DNA from: an uncultured Candidatus Melainabacteria bacterium
Lineage (GTDB): Bacteria; Cyanobacteriota; Vampirovibrionia; Gastranaerophilales; Gastranaerophilaceae
Reading direction: 5' to 3'
Length of the DNA stretch: 5,984 nucleotides
NCBI GenBank assembly: GCA_946622835.1
Contig: CAMOQI010000070.1
Span: 1 to 5,984 of the forward strand
In this document: positions 1 through 5,984 of the stretch, piece after piece
How positions within the stretch are numbered: the first letter of the stretch is position 1
Layout: each line of letters starts with the position of its first letter
Translations under genes and position numbers: made by a program
The notes under the pieces: generated by a model
What the model saw: only the letters and a program-made list of their open reading frames with translations
What the model was told of the DNA's origin: nothing
The model's database searches: none

Positions 1-1
1 C

Positions 2-226
2 AAAATCGGCACATATAACCTCAATACCCGCAAGGCTTCCTGCTTTTTTTGCTTCCGCTTTGCGAATTTCAGCCAATTCATCGGGCGGAATTATAACATG
101 CCCTAAATTGCCGTTTGATACATGGCACACTATAACCTTGTCGCCCCGTTTAACGCACTTTGCAAGCGTTCCGGCACATGCTATCTCTACATCATCGGGA
201 TGACAACCTATTGCTAAAACATTCAT
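2..226 (-). CDS. PIG-L (LmbE) family deacetylase, N-terminal part
   Basis: This is the first 75 codons of a gene that runs off the left edge. The protein begins MNVLAIGCHPDDVEIACAG, which carries the family hallmark HPDD at residues 9-12 just after the first beta strand. In characterised PIG-L/MshB-type enzymes the His and second Asp bind zinc and the first Asp is the catalytic base. The following stretch (VIVCHVSNGNLGH, residues 33-45) matches the second strand and loop of the Rossmann-like fold. Family members remove N-acetyl groups from GlcNAc-type substrates, including GlcNAc-PI, GlcNAc-inositol and antibiotic or thiol precursors. The actual substrate cannot be told from this part. The third zinc ligand (a later His) lies outside the window. 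The ATG is well placed, with a purine-rich Shine-Dalgarno sequence 7 bases upstream. There is no signal peptide, so it is probably cytoplasmic. It lies downstream of the DUF4838 gene on the same strand, separated by 174 bases. Confidence 0.93.
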   Translation of the reverse strand, partial: MNVLAIGCHPDDVEIACAGTLAKCVKRGDKVIVCHVSNGNLGHVIIPPDELAEIRKAEAKKAGSLAGIEVICADF

Positions 227-400
227 ATAAAAACTTCCCTTACACATTTTATTTAACCAATAAATATTACAAGAAGCATACTTGAAATACTATATAAAAA
301 GGTATGATTTTTTATCGCCGTACTGCTTGTACTGTTTGAGACAAAATTCAGTGAAGTGATTACCTATCCGGAAGGGACTGCAAATTATGCAAAGCTGTTA
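227..400. other. Intergenic gap between DUF4838 gene and PIG-L gene
   Basis: This is 174 bases of mostly AT-rich sequence with no gene I can support. I see no GC-rich stem followed by a T-run on the minus strand, so an intrinsic terminator after the DUF4838 gene is not evident. Promoter-like pieces exist on the minus strand: TTGTAA followed 15 bases later by TAAAAT near 245-271, and a TATAGT near 288-293. Spacing or the -35 partner is poor in both cases, so no promoter is called. Just after the DUF4838 stop there is a direct repeat TTTGCA-TAA-TTTGCA (minus strand, about 379-393). The region may simply be a leader between genes of one operon, or it may carry a weak independent promoter for the PIG-L gene. 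Confidence 0.5.
234..241 (-). promoter_or_regulatory. Ribosome binding site of the PIG-L gene
   Basis: On the minus strand the sequence reads AAGGGAAG, 7 bases before the ATG at 226. It is purine-rich and correctly spaced, and it supports that start codon. It is an imperfect match to AGGAGG. Confidence 0.65.
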
Positions 401-2362
401 TTAAAACACACTAAATTCATTTTTAAAACGGCTTTTCCAATATCTCACTGTGTTGAAAACGTCGCAGTGCTTTTGTATTTCGTTTTCATTGACGCATAAA
501 AAATCCAACGCATTTTCAAGACTTTCCTCTGCTCTTTGGGCGTTTCCCTTTTCTGCCCAATAAAAAAACATAAAAATCTTTTCAGAATACTCGGTATATT
601 TTAAAAGTATTTTCCAACCGTCGGCATAAGAACTTTCGATTGCCACATTACGATGAATTATCCTTTTAAAGACATCCATTGTTTTTTTCAATTCGTCGTA
701 ATTCTCACAGTTTTTACCATTTAAAACATTGCTTTTGTCAGCACCGTAAAAATTGAACAGCCGGGATATTTTCGACAAACATTCTCTTGCCTCTTTGCCA
801 TCCTTGCCGTAAGTAAGCAAAAAATACTCATCAGCCAAAACCTCATAGTCGCTATTTCTGTCCCACAATGCTGACGCCATCATATAAAACGGCAGCCCAT
901 CAGGAAAAAAGCATCGCTGAACCTGACAGCTTATCATTCCGTTTAACCCGATTTTGTGTAAATCTTGCATATCACGGAATAAATGCGCGGCACACTTTTC
1001 ATACCCCAGATCAACGATATGCTCCCACATTAAATGATAATCAAAATCAAAACTGTCGCCGTCAAAACAGGCTTGCCACCTACGCAAATGTTCAAGATTT
1101 AAAGCCAACGATGAAGGCGGCTGTATTTGATTGCGGTTATACTGCGGAATATCACCATCAAAAGAAATGCAGTCCGAATAATTTTGTCCGTAATTCCGCG
1201 TTATGGGCGCAAACATTAAAACAAATCTATCGGGATTATTGAATTTTTCCTTTAACGGTTCCCATAAAAGATCCATATAAAGCAAAAATACGATTTTGGT
1301 CTTGATCCCCGACTTTGTTAATTTATCATCGATTTCATTCAGTAAAGTTAAATACCAATCGGAAGGACGCTTTTCCGCACATTTTTTACATTCACAATGA
1401 TTATTGGCTGCGTCAGCAAGCCATATGTGAAGATAGTCCACTTTCCTGTTCCGTTTACAAAAATCAACTGCCGATTTTATTATTTTATTACGAGCGGCAA
1501 CATTTGAGTAACAAAGATTTGTGTTTATCGGTATCCCATAGTACAAACTGCGTTTCCCGTTAACCTTTGCAAAATATTTTCGTACATTGGAAGGCACGTC
1601 GCTGTCGTTCATTGTATTCCAAGATGTACCGTCTATTCCGAACGGTTCACACGTCCACCCGTGACCGACCTTATGATAACGAAGACCGCGTTTTTTAATT
1701 TCATCTTCTAAACTTTCGGTCAAACAGGATATTTCTTCGCGGCATAATTTTTCTTTTTGAAACATCTCATTGTTAATATGACTATACCACCGATCAAAAA
1801 AAACTGTGGGCGTGCTGAATTGAATGAAATACTCATTCATTCCAACCTTGGGCAAATAATCAATCATATCATAAACGTTTTCGTAATTATCCGCTCCCTC
1901 AATACATACTCCGCGATGCTGATAACTTGCTTTCTCGTGAAAAGAAACATTTATTTCCCGTAATGTTTTCCTTGGTATTCTCTCGCCGCACTTTCCGGGG
2001 TATGACCAAAAGCATCCGATTTTTTTCAAAAATTTATATACCGCTATCAAAACACTTTGCTCATTAGAGCCGGATATATAGCCTTCTCCGTCAATCACTT
2101 CAACGGACACGGCATCCTCTTCCGTAACAAAAGTTTCAGCGGTGTTGCTTAAGATATCATCAAAAACTCCGATAAAAATCGTATTTTTAAATGCTTTGTT
2201 TACTCTTTTCGATTTCATAAAATCAATTGAAAGAGAATCATCTATTTCTTTAAGATATTTGATTAACTCCTTTGACGCAAAAAGCGTAACAGGAGTTTCC
2301 TCAACAAGACATATTTTTAGTTTTCTGAAAACCATTTCATTCTTCTTTTCAGTAATATTCAT
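401..2362 (-). CDS. DUF4838 domain-containing protein, probable carbohydrate-active enzyme
   Basis: The 653-residue protein has no signal peptide or membrane segment, so it is probably cytoplasmic. Residues about 15-130 form an alpha/beta domain resembling the N-terminal domain of GH67 alpha-glucuronidase and GH20 enzymes: a strand, then FASKELIKYL, then ISGSNEQSVLIAVYKFLKKI and GCFWSYPG at 116-123. A barrel-like region begins at about 149 (HRGVCIEGADNYENVYDMID) with a GHGWTCEPFGI motif at 233-243. The DUF4838 segment covers roughly 240-500, with HIWLADAANNHCECKKC at 312-328 and FDYHLMWEHIVDLGY at 440-454. The C-terminal 150 residues look helical. Proteins of this type occur in polysaccharide-use loci and are presumed glycosidase-like. 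I know no settled reaction for them, so substrate and catalytic residues are not assigned. The gene starts 4 bases after the repeat-protein stop, which suggests translational coupling. The upstream Shine-Dalgarno sequence is weak (GGATTGG). Met10, preceded by AGAAG, is an alternative start. The gene ends with tandem TAATAA. Confidence 0.85.
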   Translation of the reverse strand: MNITEKKNEMVFRKLKICLVEETPVTLFASKELIKYLKEIDDSLSIDFMKSKRVNKAFKNTIFIGVFDDILSNTAETFVTEEDAVSVEVIDGEGYISGSNEQSVLIAVYKFLKKIGCFWSYPGKCGERIPRKTLREINVSFHEKASYQHRGVCIEGADNYENVYDMIDYLPKVGMNEYFIQFSTPTVFFDRWYSHINNEMFQKEKLCREEISCLTESLEDEIKKRGLRYHKVGHGWTCEPFGIDGTSWNTMNDSDVPSNVRKYFAKVNGKRSLYYGIPINTNLCYSNVAARNKIIKSAVDFCKRNRKVDYLHIWLADAANNHCECKKCAEKRPSDWYLTLLNEIDDKLTKSGIKTKIVFLLYMDLLWEPLKEKFNNPDRFVLMFAPITRNYGQNYSDCISFDGDIPQYNRNQIQPPSSLALNLEHLRRWQACFDGDSFDFDYHLMWEHIVDLGYEKCAAHLFRDMQDLHKIGLNGMISCQVQRCFFPDGLPFYMMASALWDRNSDYEVLADEYFLLTYGKDGKEARECLSKISRLFNFYGADKSNVLNGKNCENYDELKKTMDVFKRIIHRNVAIESSYADGWKILLKYTEYSEKIFMFFYWAEKGNAQRAEESLENALDFLCVNENEIQKHCDVFNTVRYWKSRFKNEFSVF

Positions 2363-2366
2363 TTTA

Positions 2367-5300
2367 TCATGCCAATCCGAGTGTTTTTGTCCAGTTATTA
2401 TCGAATCCCCAAATACTAAAACGAACTTTACTATCCTTCGATTTTACTGTCACTTTTCCACCTTTTGGCGCGAATACAAACAAATTTCTTGAGAGGGTTA
2501 TCTCTTCGGCATTTTTATAAACAATATACTTGTTATTAAGCATTTTACCGTTGACATAAAAACCTAAAATACAATAATAATATTCTCTGCTTTCCTGCAC
2601 AGTCTTTACGGTAAACTTTATTTCCAAGTCTTTATCCAAAAAGGTATCCAACCCAAAATCAGAAGGCTGTGCAACAGCAACCGGAGTTTGCATGCCTTTG
2701 GAGTCAAGATGCTTAATAAACAGTTTTCCGTTGCTGCTTACATCAATTCGGAAACCGGTCCATCGTTTTCCACCGAAATAAACCGCGTTGCTGCCTGCTT
2801 TCTCCGAAGAAAAATTGAATATTCCCGATACCGCAGTATAATCCATCATTTCTCCGTCATAGTATCCGTAAACCTCTTGATTAACGACGCTTCCGTCCTT
2901 AATACTGTAATCTCTTAAAGTGGTTTCCAAATACTTTGGTGAAGACAGGGTTATACCGCCCCCGAAAGCCACAGCGCGTATGATCGAGGCGACATCAACA
3001 TCTTTAATAACAAAATAATCATAATTATATAATTTTCCGTTAATATAAATTCCTAAAACTAAATCTGTTTTGTCGGCATTTAAATCTGCAAAATCAAATT
3101 TCACCCTCAGACGCAGTTTTGATCCCACAAGATCAGACCCTGCGGTTTTGCTGCTGATCACACCTACGGTTTTGAGTTTCCCTTCGTTTGAATGCTTGAT
3201 TTCAAGATTATTGTTCGAATCCGGGACAAGCATAATATATGAATCTCGTCCGCCCATTTTTATAAAGGAATTTTTGTTTGCAAACAAAACATCTGCGTTC
3301 AATACGGTTCCATCATACGTTGAAAGATCGTATTCATAATATTTGTTTTTGGAATATGTACCGTCTGCAATCCCGAAATCGCTTAAGGCCAATTCTTCAA
3401 AGTATTTTTCATACGACGAGAAATCAGCGCCGCCTTCGTTTATGTTGATTCGTTTTCCAAAAAGTGAAGCCTGACCGATTATGTAGATATAGCGGTTGAG
3501 ATAAAGTTTCCCGTTAATATAAACGCCTAATTTGATATCATCCTTACTGCCACTACCGTATAAATCAACAAATTCGGTACTTAATTGAAGTAAAAAGTCT
3601 TTTTCGATAAACGTGTCGCCCACTCCGGCAAATTTCGGATCTATTTTACGGTAAGACGAATCAATGCTGGAAAGCGCCCCTTCGCTGTCGCTTACCTCAT
3701 TGCCCAAAACAAGGCAATCACCTGATAAACGTATTCCGACTCCGACAAACTTTCCATCCGTACTGTCGCTCATTCCGTAATGTATTCTTGATGAATTTTT
3801 CGAAAATTTAAGATTCGCACTGAACAATGTTTTATCGAGATTGTCAATCGCAAGAAACCTTCCGGAAGCATTACCGCTGCCGTCGCCTATACCCGCATCG
3901 CTTAACGTCAATTTTTTATAATCGTTAGAAACTTCCTCCATTTTTCTCTCGTCGGCAGAATAGAACTCTCCCGCACCGCCTGTCGGATAAAGGCATAAAT
4001 ATTTATTGTCATATCCCGATGAGTTTACTATTTTGTCATATCCGCCGTACAGGGTGTATACGCCGTCTTTAAATGCAGTCCATGCAGAATCGCTTTTTTT
4101 ACACTGATAACCGTTAATATAAATTTTTATTTGTAAATCATTGGAACCGTTTTTATCAACATCAGCCTTGCTGAACATTAAAGCAAGCTCGAATTCTTCT
4201 CCGTCGAATGAATTTAATCCTGCATCGGACGGATTGATATGCATATAATACGTATAATTGCTATTATCCGTAATATTTCCGCTCGCACTGATTTGCAGTC
4301 TTCCCACATTTGTAACCTGCATTTGCAAGCCACTCCAGGATTTCGCATTTTCCGCAAACATTATCATAAAATAATTTCCGCTTGAGCCTCTGTTGATTTT
4401 TATGCGTTCCTTCAATACTCCACCGTCGAGCATTTTGGAAATATCCCCGGAATACGCATACGCAGAATTGGTTGTACAGTTCCCCACAACACCAAAATCC
4501 GAAAAGCTGTACATTGCCGCAGAAATTTCTTCCGGTCCGGCTGGTTCTATCTCGGACTGGATTGCAGCATTGCCGCCCTGAGGATAAATACACAAATACT
4601 TATTAGTCGACCCAGCAGCATTCACGATCTTATCGTATCCACCGGGAATTGTATACACGCCGTTTTGAAACGCCGTCCATGAGGAATTTGTCTTTTGAAA
4701 TTGGACGCCGTTTATATAAAACTTTATTTGTAGGTCATTGGAACCGTTTTTATCAACATCAGCCTTGCTGAACACAAGTCCAATCTCAAATTCCTCGCCA
4801 ATAAAGGAATTCAGACCCGCATCTTTTGGATCCATATGCATATAAAACGTTCTTGAACTGTCGTACAGACCGCTTCCGCCTAATGATATCTGTAATCTAT
4901 TGGCTTTTGTTATCTGCATTTGCAGCCCTTCCCAGGATTTTCCGCTTGCTGCAAATAAAACAATAAAATAATTTCCCGTGCCGGTTTTTTCAACTTTTAT
5001 CTTCTCTTTTAAAACTCCGCCGTCAAGCAATTCAGATATATCGCCTAAAAATGCGTTATCGGTATTATCCATACTGTAATTCCCGTTAAGCAAACCAAAA
5101 TCAGAAAAGCTGTGCGTTGCATCAGGAATTTCGTCCTGTTCAACCGCTATTCCTTCTGAGTGAATTACAGCATTGCCGCCCTGGGGATAAATACACAAAT
5201 ACTTGTTAGTCGACCCAGTAGCATTTACGATCTTATCGTATCCACCGGGAATTGTATACACGCCGTTTTGAAACGCCGTCCATGAGGAATTTGTCTTTTG

Positions 5301-5852
5301 AAATTGGACGCCGTTTATATAAAACTTTATTTGTAGGTCATTGGAACCGTTTTTATCAACATCAGCCTTGCTGAACACAAGTCCAATCTCAAATTCCTCG
5401 CCAATAAAGGAATTCAGACCCGCATCTTTTGGATCCATATGCATATAAAACGTTCTTGAACTGTCGTACAGACCGCTTCCGCCTAATGATATCTGTAATC
5501 TATTGGCTTTTGTTATCTGCATTTGCAGCCCTTCCCAGGATTTTCCGCTTGCTGCAAATAAAACAATAAAATAATTTCCCGTGCCGGTTTTTTCAACTTT
5601 TATCTTCTCTTTTAAAACTCCGCCGTCAAGCAATTCCGAAATATCGCCTGAAAATGCGTTATCGGTATTATTGGCACTGTAATTCCCGTCAAGCAAACCG
5701 AAGTTTGAAAACGTATGGGTTGCTTTCGGCAAAGCATCAGCCGCGACAGCCGTGGAATATTTTAATAGACCGTTATTAAAACACACGGTTAAAACAAGTA
5801 CAATCACCGCAAAAACCGAAATCAGCTTTTTTATATTAAAATCATGTAACAC
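2367..5852 (-). CDS. Large secreted protein of six tandem lectin-like modules
   Basis: The 1161-residue protein opens with a signal peptide: basic MLHDFNIKK, hydrophobic LISVFAVIVLVLTVCF, then AVA|ADA with likely cleavage near 37/38. The rest is six modules, at about 41-233, 242-434, 442-632, 644-810, 816-972 and 975-1139. Each opens with a version of FSDFGLLDGNYS and contains a late YINGK/YVNGK strand, as in LamG/concanavalin A-like sandwiches. Fold and glycan binding are therefore inferred, not shown. Modules 1-3 share Trp106/Trp191-type tryptophans, the KYLCIYP strand and a DVDKNGSND loop (164-172 in module 1). Modules 1 and 2 are nearly identical, 3 is perhaps 60% identical to them by eye, and 4-6 are distant. 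I see no catalytic domain, LPXTG, SLH, dockerin or C-terminal membrane anchor. The start is GTG at 5852, fixed by a strong Shine-Dalgarno sequence 8 bases upstream. It lies 18 bases after an upstream gene and 4 bases before the DUF4838 gene. It could be an adhesin, a glycan-capture protein or a scaffold. Confidence 0.85.
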   Translation of the reverse strand: MLHDFNIKKLISVFAVIVLVLTVCFNNGLLKYSTAVAADALPKATHTFSNFGLLDGNYSANNTDNAFSGDISELLDGGVLKEKIKVEKTGTGNYFIVLFAASGKSWEGLQMQITKANRLQISLGGSGLYDSSRTFYMHMDPKDAGLNSFIGEEFEIGLVFSKADVDKNGSNDLQIKFYINGVQFQKTNSSWTAFQNGVYTIPGGYDKIVNATGSTNKYLCIYPQGGNAVIHSEGIAVEQDEIPDATHSFSDFGLLNGNYSMDNTDNAFLGDISELLDGGVLKEKIKVEKTGTGNYFIVLFAASGKSWEGLQMQITKANRLQISLGGSGLYDSSRTFYMHMDPKDAGLNSFIGEEFEIGLVFSKADVDKNGSNDLQIKFYINGVQFQKTNSSWTAFQNGVYTIPGGYDKIVNAAGSTNKYLCIYPQGGNAAIQSEIEPAGPEEISAAMYSFSDFGVVGNCTTNSAYAYSGDISKMLDGGVLKERIKINRGSSGNYFMIMFAENAKSWSGLQMQVTNVGRLQISASGNITDNSNYTYYMHINPSDAGLNSFDGEEFELALMFSKADVDKNGSNDLQIKIYINGYQCKKSDSAWTAFKDGVYTLYGGYDKIVNSSGYDNKYLCLYPTGGAGEFYSADERKMEEVSNDYKKLTLSDAGIGDGSGNASGRFLAIDNLDKTLFSANLKFSKNSSRIHYGMSDSTDGKFVGVGIRLSGDCLVLGNEVSDSEGALSSIDSSYRKIDPKFAGVGDTFIEKDFLLQLSTEFVDLYGSGSKDDIKLGVYINGKLYLNRYIYIIGQASLFGKRININEGGADFSSYEKYFEELALSDFGIADGTYSKNKYYEYDLSTYDGTVLNADVLFANKNSFIKMGGRDSYIMLVPDSNNNLEIKHSNEGKLKTVGVISSKTAGSDLVGSKLRLRVKFDFADLNADKTDLVLGIYINGKLYNYDYFVIKDVDVASIIRAVAFGGGITLSSPKYLETTLRDYSIKDGSVVNQEVYGYYDGEMMDYTAVSGIFNFSSEKAGSNAVYFGGKRWTGFRIDVSSNGKLFIKHLDSKGMQTPVAVAQPSDFGLDTFLDKDLEIKFTVKTVQESREYYYCILGFYVNGKMLNNKYIVYKNAEEITLSRNLFVFAPKGGKVTVKSKDSKVRFSIWGFDNNWTKTLGLA
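2436..3923 (-). repeat. Three distant C-terminal modules (4, 5 and 6)
   Basis: Residues about 644-810, 816-972 and 975-1139 repeat the same framework at protein level only. Their openings are LTLSDAGIGDGSG, LALSDFGIADGTYS and TTLRDYSIKDGSV. A late strand pair follows: LGVYINGKLY, LGIYINGKLY and LGFYVNGKML. They are shorter than modules 1-3 (roughly 160 versus 193 residues) and lack the WTAF..GVYT and GGYDKIVN blocks. They resemble each other more than they resemble modules 1-3. The last 22 residues (SIWGFDNNWTKTLGLA at the end) form a short tail with no anchor motif. Confidence 0.75.
3957..4529 (-). repeat. Diverged third module of the repeat protein
   Basis: Residues about 442-632 align along their whole length with modules 1 and 2. 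They share SGDIS..LDGGVLKE, GLQMQ, GRLQIS, DAGLNSF.GEEFE, FSKADVDKNGSNDLQI, WTAF..GVYT, GGYDKIVN and NKYLC. They are about 3 residues shorter in the opening loop. At DNA level most of the module has diverged, except a 40-base block at 4138-4177 that is identical to the other two copies. Confidence 0.9.
4561..5096 (-). repeat. Direct repeat copy 2 (module 2 of the repeat protein)
   Basis: This is the second copy of the 536-base repeat, offset by exactly 603 bases from copy 1, so the reading frame is kept. The encoded modules differ in only a few residues at their edges, for example SNFGLLDG versus SDFGLLNG and NATGS versus NAAGS. A related but clearly diverged third module follows. Confidence 0.95.
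5164..5699 (-). repeat. Direct repeat copy 1 (module 1 of the repeat protein)
   Basis: This is the first copy of a 536-base in-frame tandem repeat with a 603-base period (201 codons). It matches 4561-5096 with about 13 mismatches by my count, near 97-98% identity. The core 5227-5636 is identical to 4624-5033 over 410 bases with no mismatch or gap. The differences cluster at the two ends, where the linkers between modules lie. Confidence 0.95.
5742..5852 (-). other. Signal peptide of the repeat protein
   Basis: Residues 1-37 have a short basic n-region with two lysines, a 16-residue hydrophobic core (residues 10-25), and a longer c-region ending AVA before ADA. This fits Sec export and signal peptidase I cleavage. 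A cysteine at residue 24 sits after LTV. The residue before it is Val, not Gly/Ala/Ser, and it lies inside the core, so a lipoprotein signal is unlikely. Confidence 0.8.
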
Positions 5853-5860
5853 AGCAGATA

Positions 5861-5867
5861 CTCCTCT
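5861..5867 (-). promoter_or_regulatory. Ribosome binding site of the repeat-protein gene
   Basis: AGAGGAG on the minus strand, 8 bases before the GTG at 5852, lies in the 18-base gap after the upstream stop. It is a near-consensus site. It decides for the GTG start over the out-of-frame ATG at 5845, which is 15 bases away and opens a different frame. Confidence 0.8.
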
Positions 5868-5870
5868 CTG

Positions 5871-5984
5871 TCAGACGACAACTACTAAAACTCCCTCACC
5901 CGGAGTCATTTCAAGTTGCAGCGAATCGCTGTTCAAAAATTCTTCCTTAGCATTTTGAATCACGCGCAAATTATATTTTCCTGC
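5871..5984 (-). CDS. C-terminal end of an upstream gene, possible beta-sandwich domain of a glycan enzyme
   Basis: An open frame enters from the right edge and runs 37 codons to TGA at 5871-5873, giving AGKYNLRVIQNAKEEFLN and ending SLQLEMTPGEGVLVVVV. The alternating hydrophobic ending with a 'L.L.PGEGVL' turn is the usual last strand pair of small beta-sandwich domains that close many glycoside hydrolases. That makes a carbohydrate-active enzyme plausible, but the fragment is too short to name a family. It is called a real gene because the frame is open to the edge, the stop sits 18 bases before the next start, and the next Shine-Dalgarno sequence lies in that gap as in an operon. It is on the same strand as everything else in the window. 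Confidence 0.6.
   Translation of the reverse strand, partial: AGKYNLRVIQNAKEEFLNSDSLQLEMTPGEGVLVVVV

Noticed and set aside
245..300. Possible promoter for the PIG-L gene (TTGTAA with TAAAAT; also TATAGT)
   Set aside because: The spacing is 15 bases in one case and no -35 partner is seen in the other. AT-rich sequence gives such matches easily.
319..335. Small inverted repeat GTAC-TGCTT-GTAC as a possible terminator stem
   Set aside because: The stem is only 4 base pairs and no T-run follows it at the right distance on the minus strand.
290..397. Open stretch of 35 codons in frame directly after the tandem TAATAA of the DUF4838 gene (minus strand), containing FTEFCLKQYKQYGDKKSYLF
   Set aside because: It looks slightly protein-like and could be a remnant of a longer C-terminus cut by a stop. 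It has no start codon, no Shine-Dalgarno sequence and no recognisable similarity. A run of this length is not rare by chance.
868..1242. Open frame of 124 codons on the plus strand within the DUF4838 gene
   Set aside because: It is antisense to a well-supported gene with recognisable motifs, and its protein has no domain-like pattern. The same applies to the other plus-strand frames at 1315-1563, 1757-1963, 2142-2492, 2688-2918, 3070-3339, 4393-4581 and 5752-5958.
4264..4593. Open frame of 109 codons on the minus strand in another frame of the repeat gene
   Set aside because: It lies wholly inside the repeat-protein gene, has a Cys/Arg/Asn-rich low-quality composition, and does not match the periodic module pattern seen in the main frame.
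3957..5732. CRISPR array or mobile-element explanation for the repeats
   Set aside because: The repeats are hundreds of bases long, in frame, adjacent and protein-coding. There are no short spaced repeats, terminal inverted repeats or transposase.
5775..5789. Lipobox-like LTVC at residues 21-24 of the repeat protein
   Set aside because: The position before Cys is Val instead of Gly/Ala/Ser, and the Cys lies inside the hydrophobic core with a good AVA signal peptidase I site after it.

Overview
The window looks like a chromosomal fragment of an AT-rich (very roughly 40% GC by eye) anaerobic Firmicute, most likely a gut or rumen Clostridia member. The evidence is AGGAG-type ribosome binding sites, a Gram-positive-style signal peptide, and the pairing of a DUF4838 carbohydrate-type protein with large secreted repeat proteins. 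This assignment is inference; no rRNA or other marker gene is present.

All genes lie on the minus strand, so transcription runs from right to left. In that order they are: (1) the last 37 codons of a gene that begins outside the window (5871-5984), with an ending typical of a beta-sandwich domain; (2) after 18 bases, a 1161-residue secreted protein (2367-5852) made of a signal peptide and six tandem lectin-like (LamG/concanavalin A-like by inference) modules; (3) after only 4 bases, a 653-residue DUF4838-family protein (401-2362) with no signal peptide; (4) after 174 bases, the first 75 codons of a PIG-L (LmbE) family zinc deacetylase (2-226). The first three genes are packed like an operon. 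The fourth may belong to it, since I see no convincing terminator in the gap, but it could also have its own promoter.

The most notable feature is the repeat protein. Modules 1 and 2 are almost the same at DNA level, with a 410-base perfect direct repeat inside a 536-base repeat of about 97-98% identity. Module 3 is clearly related but diverged. Modules 4-6 keep only the framework (an opening 'SDFG..DG' and a closing 'YINGK'). This gives a gradient of divergence from N- to C-terminus, which suggests recent growth of the protein at its N-terminal side. Modules 1-3 share a perfectly conserved 40-base stretch that encodes a DxDxNGxxD calcium-loop-like motif.

As a working picture (inference), the locus handles a glycan. 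The secreted repeat protein would bind polymer or host glycan outside the cell, and the DUF4838 protein and PIG-L deacetylase would act on sugars or N-acetyl groups inside it. No catalytic activity can be proven from the window. I found no RNA genes, CRISPR array, insertion sequence or attachment site.
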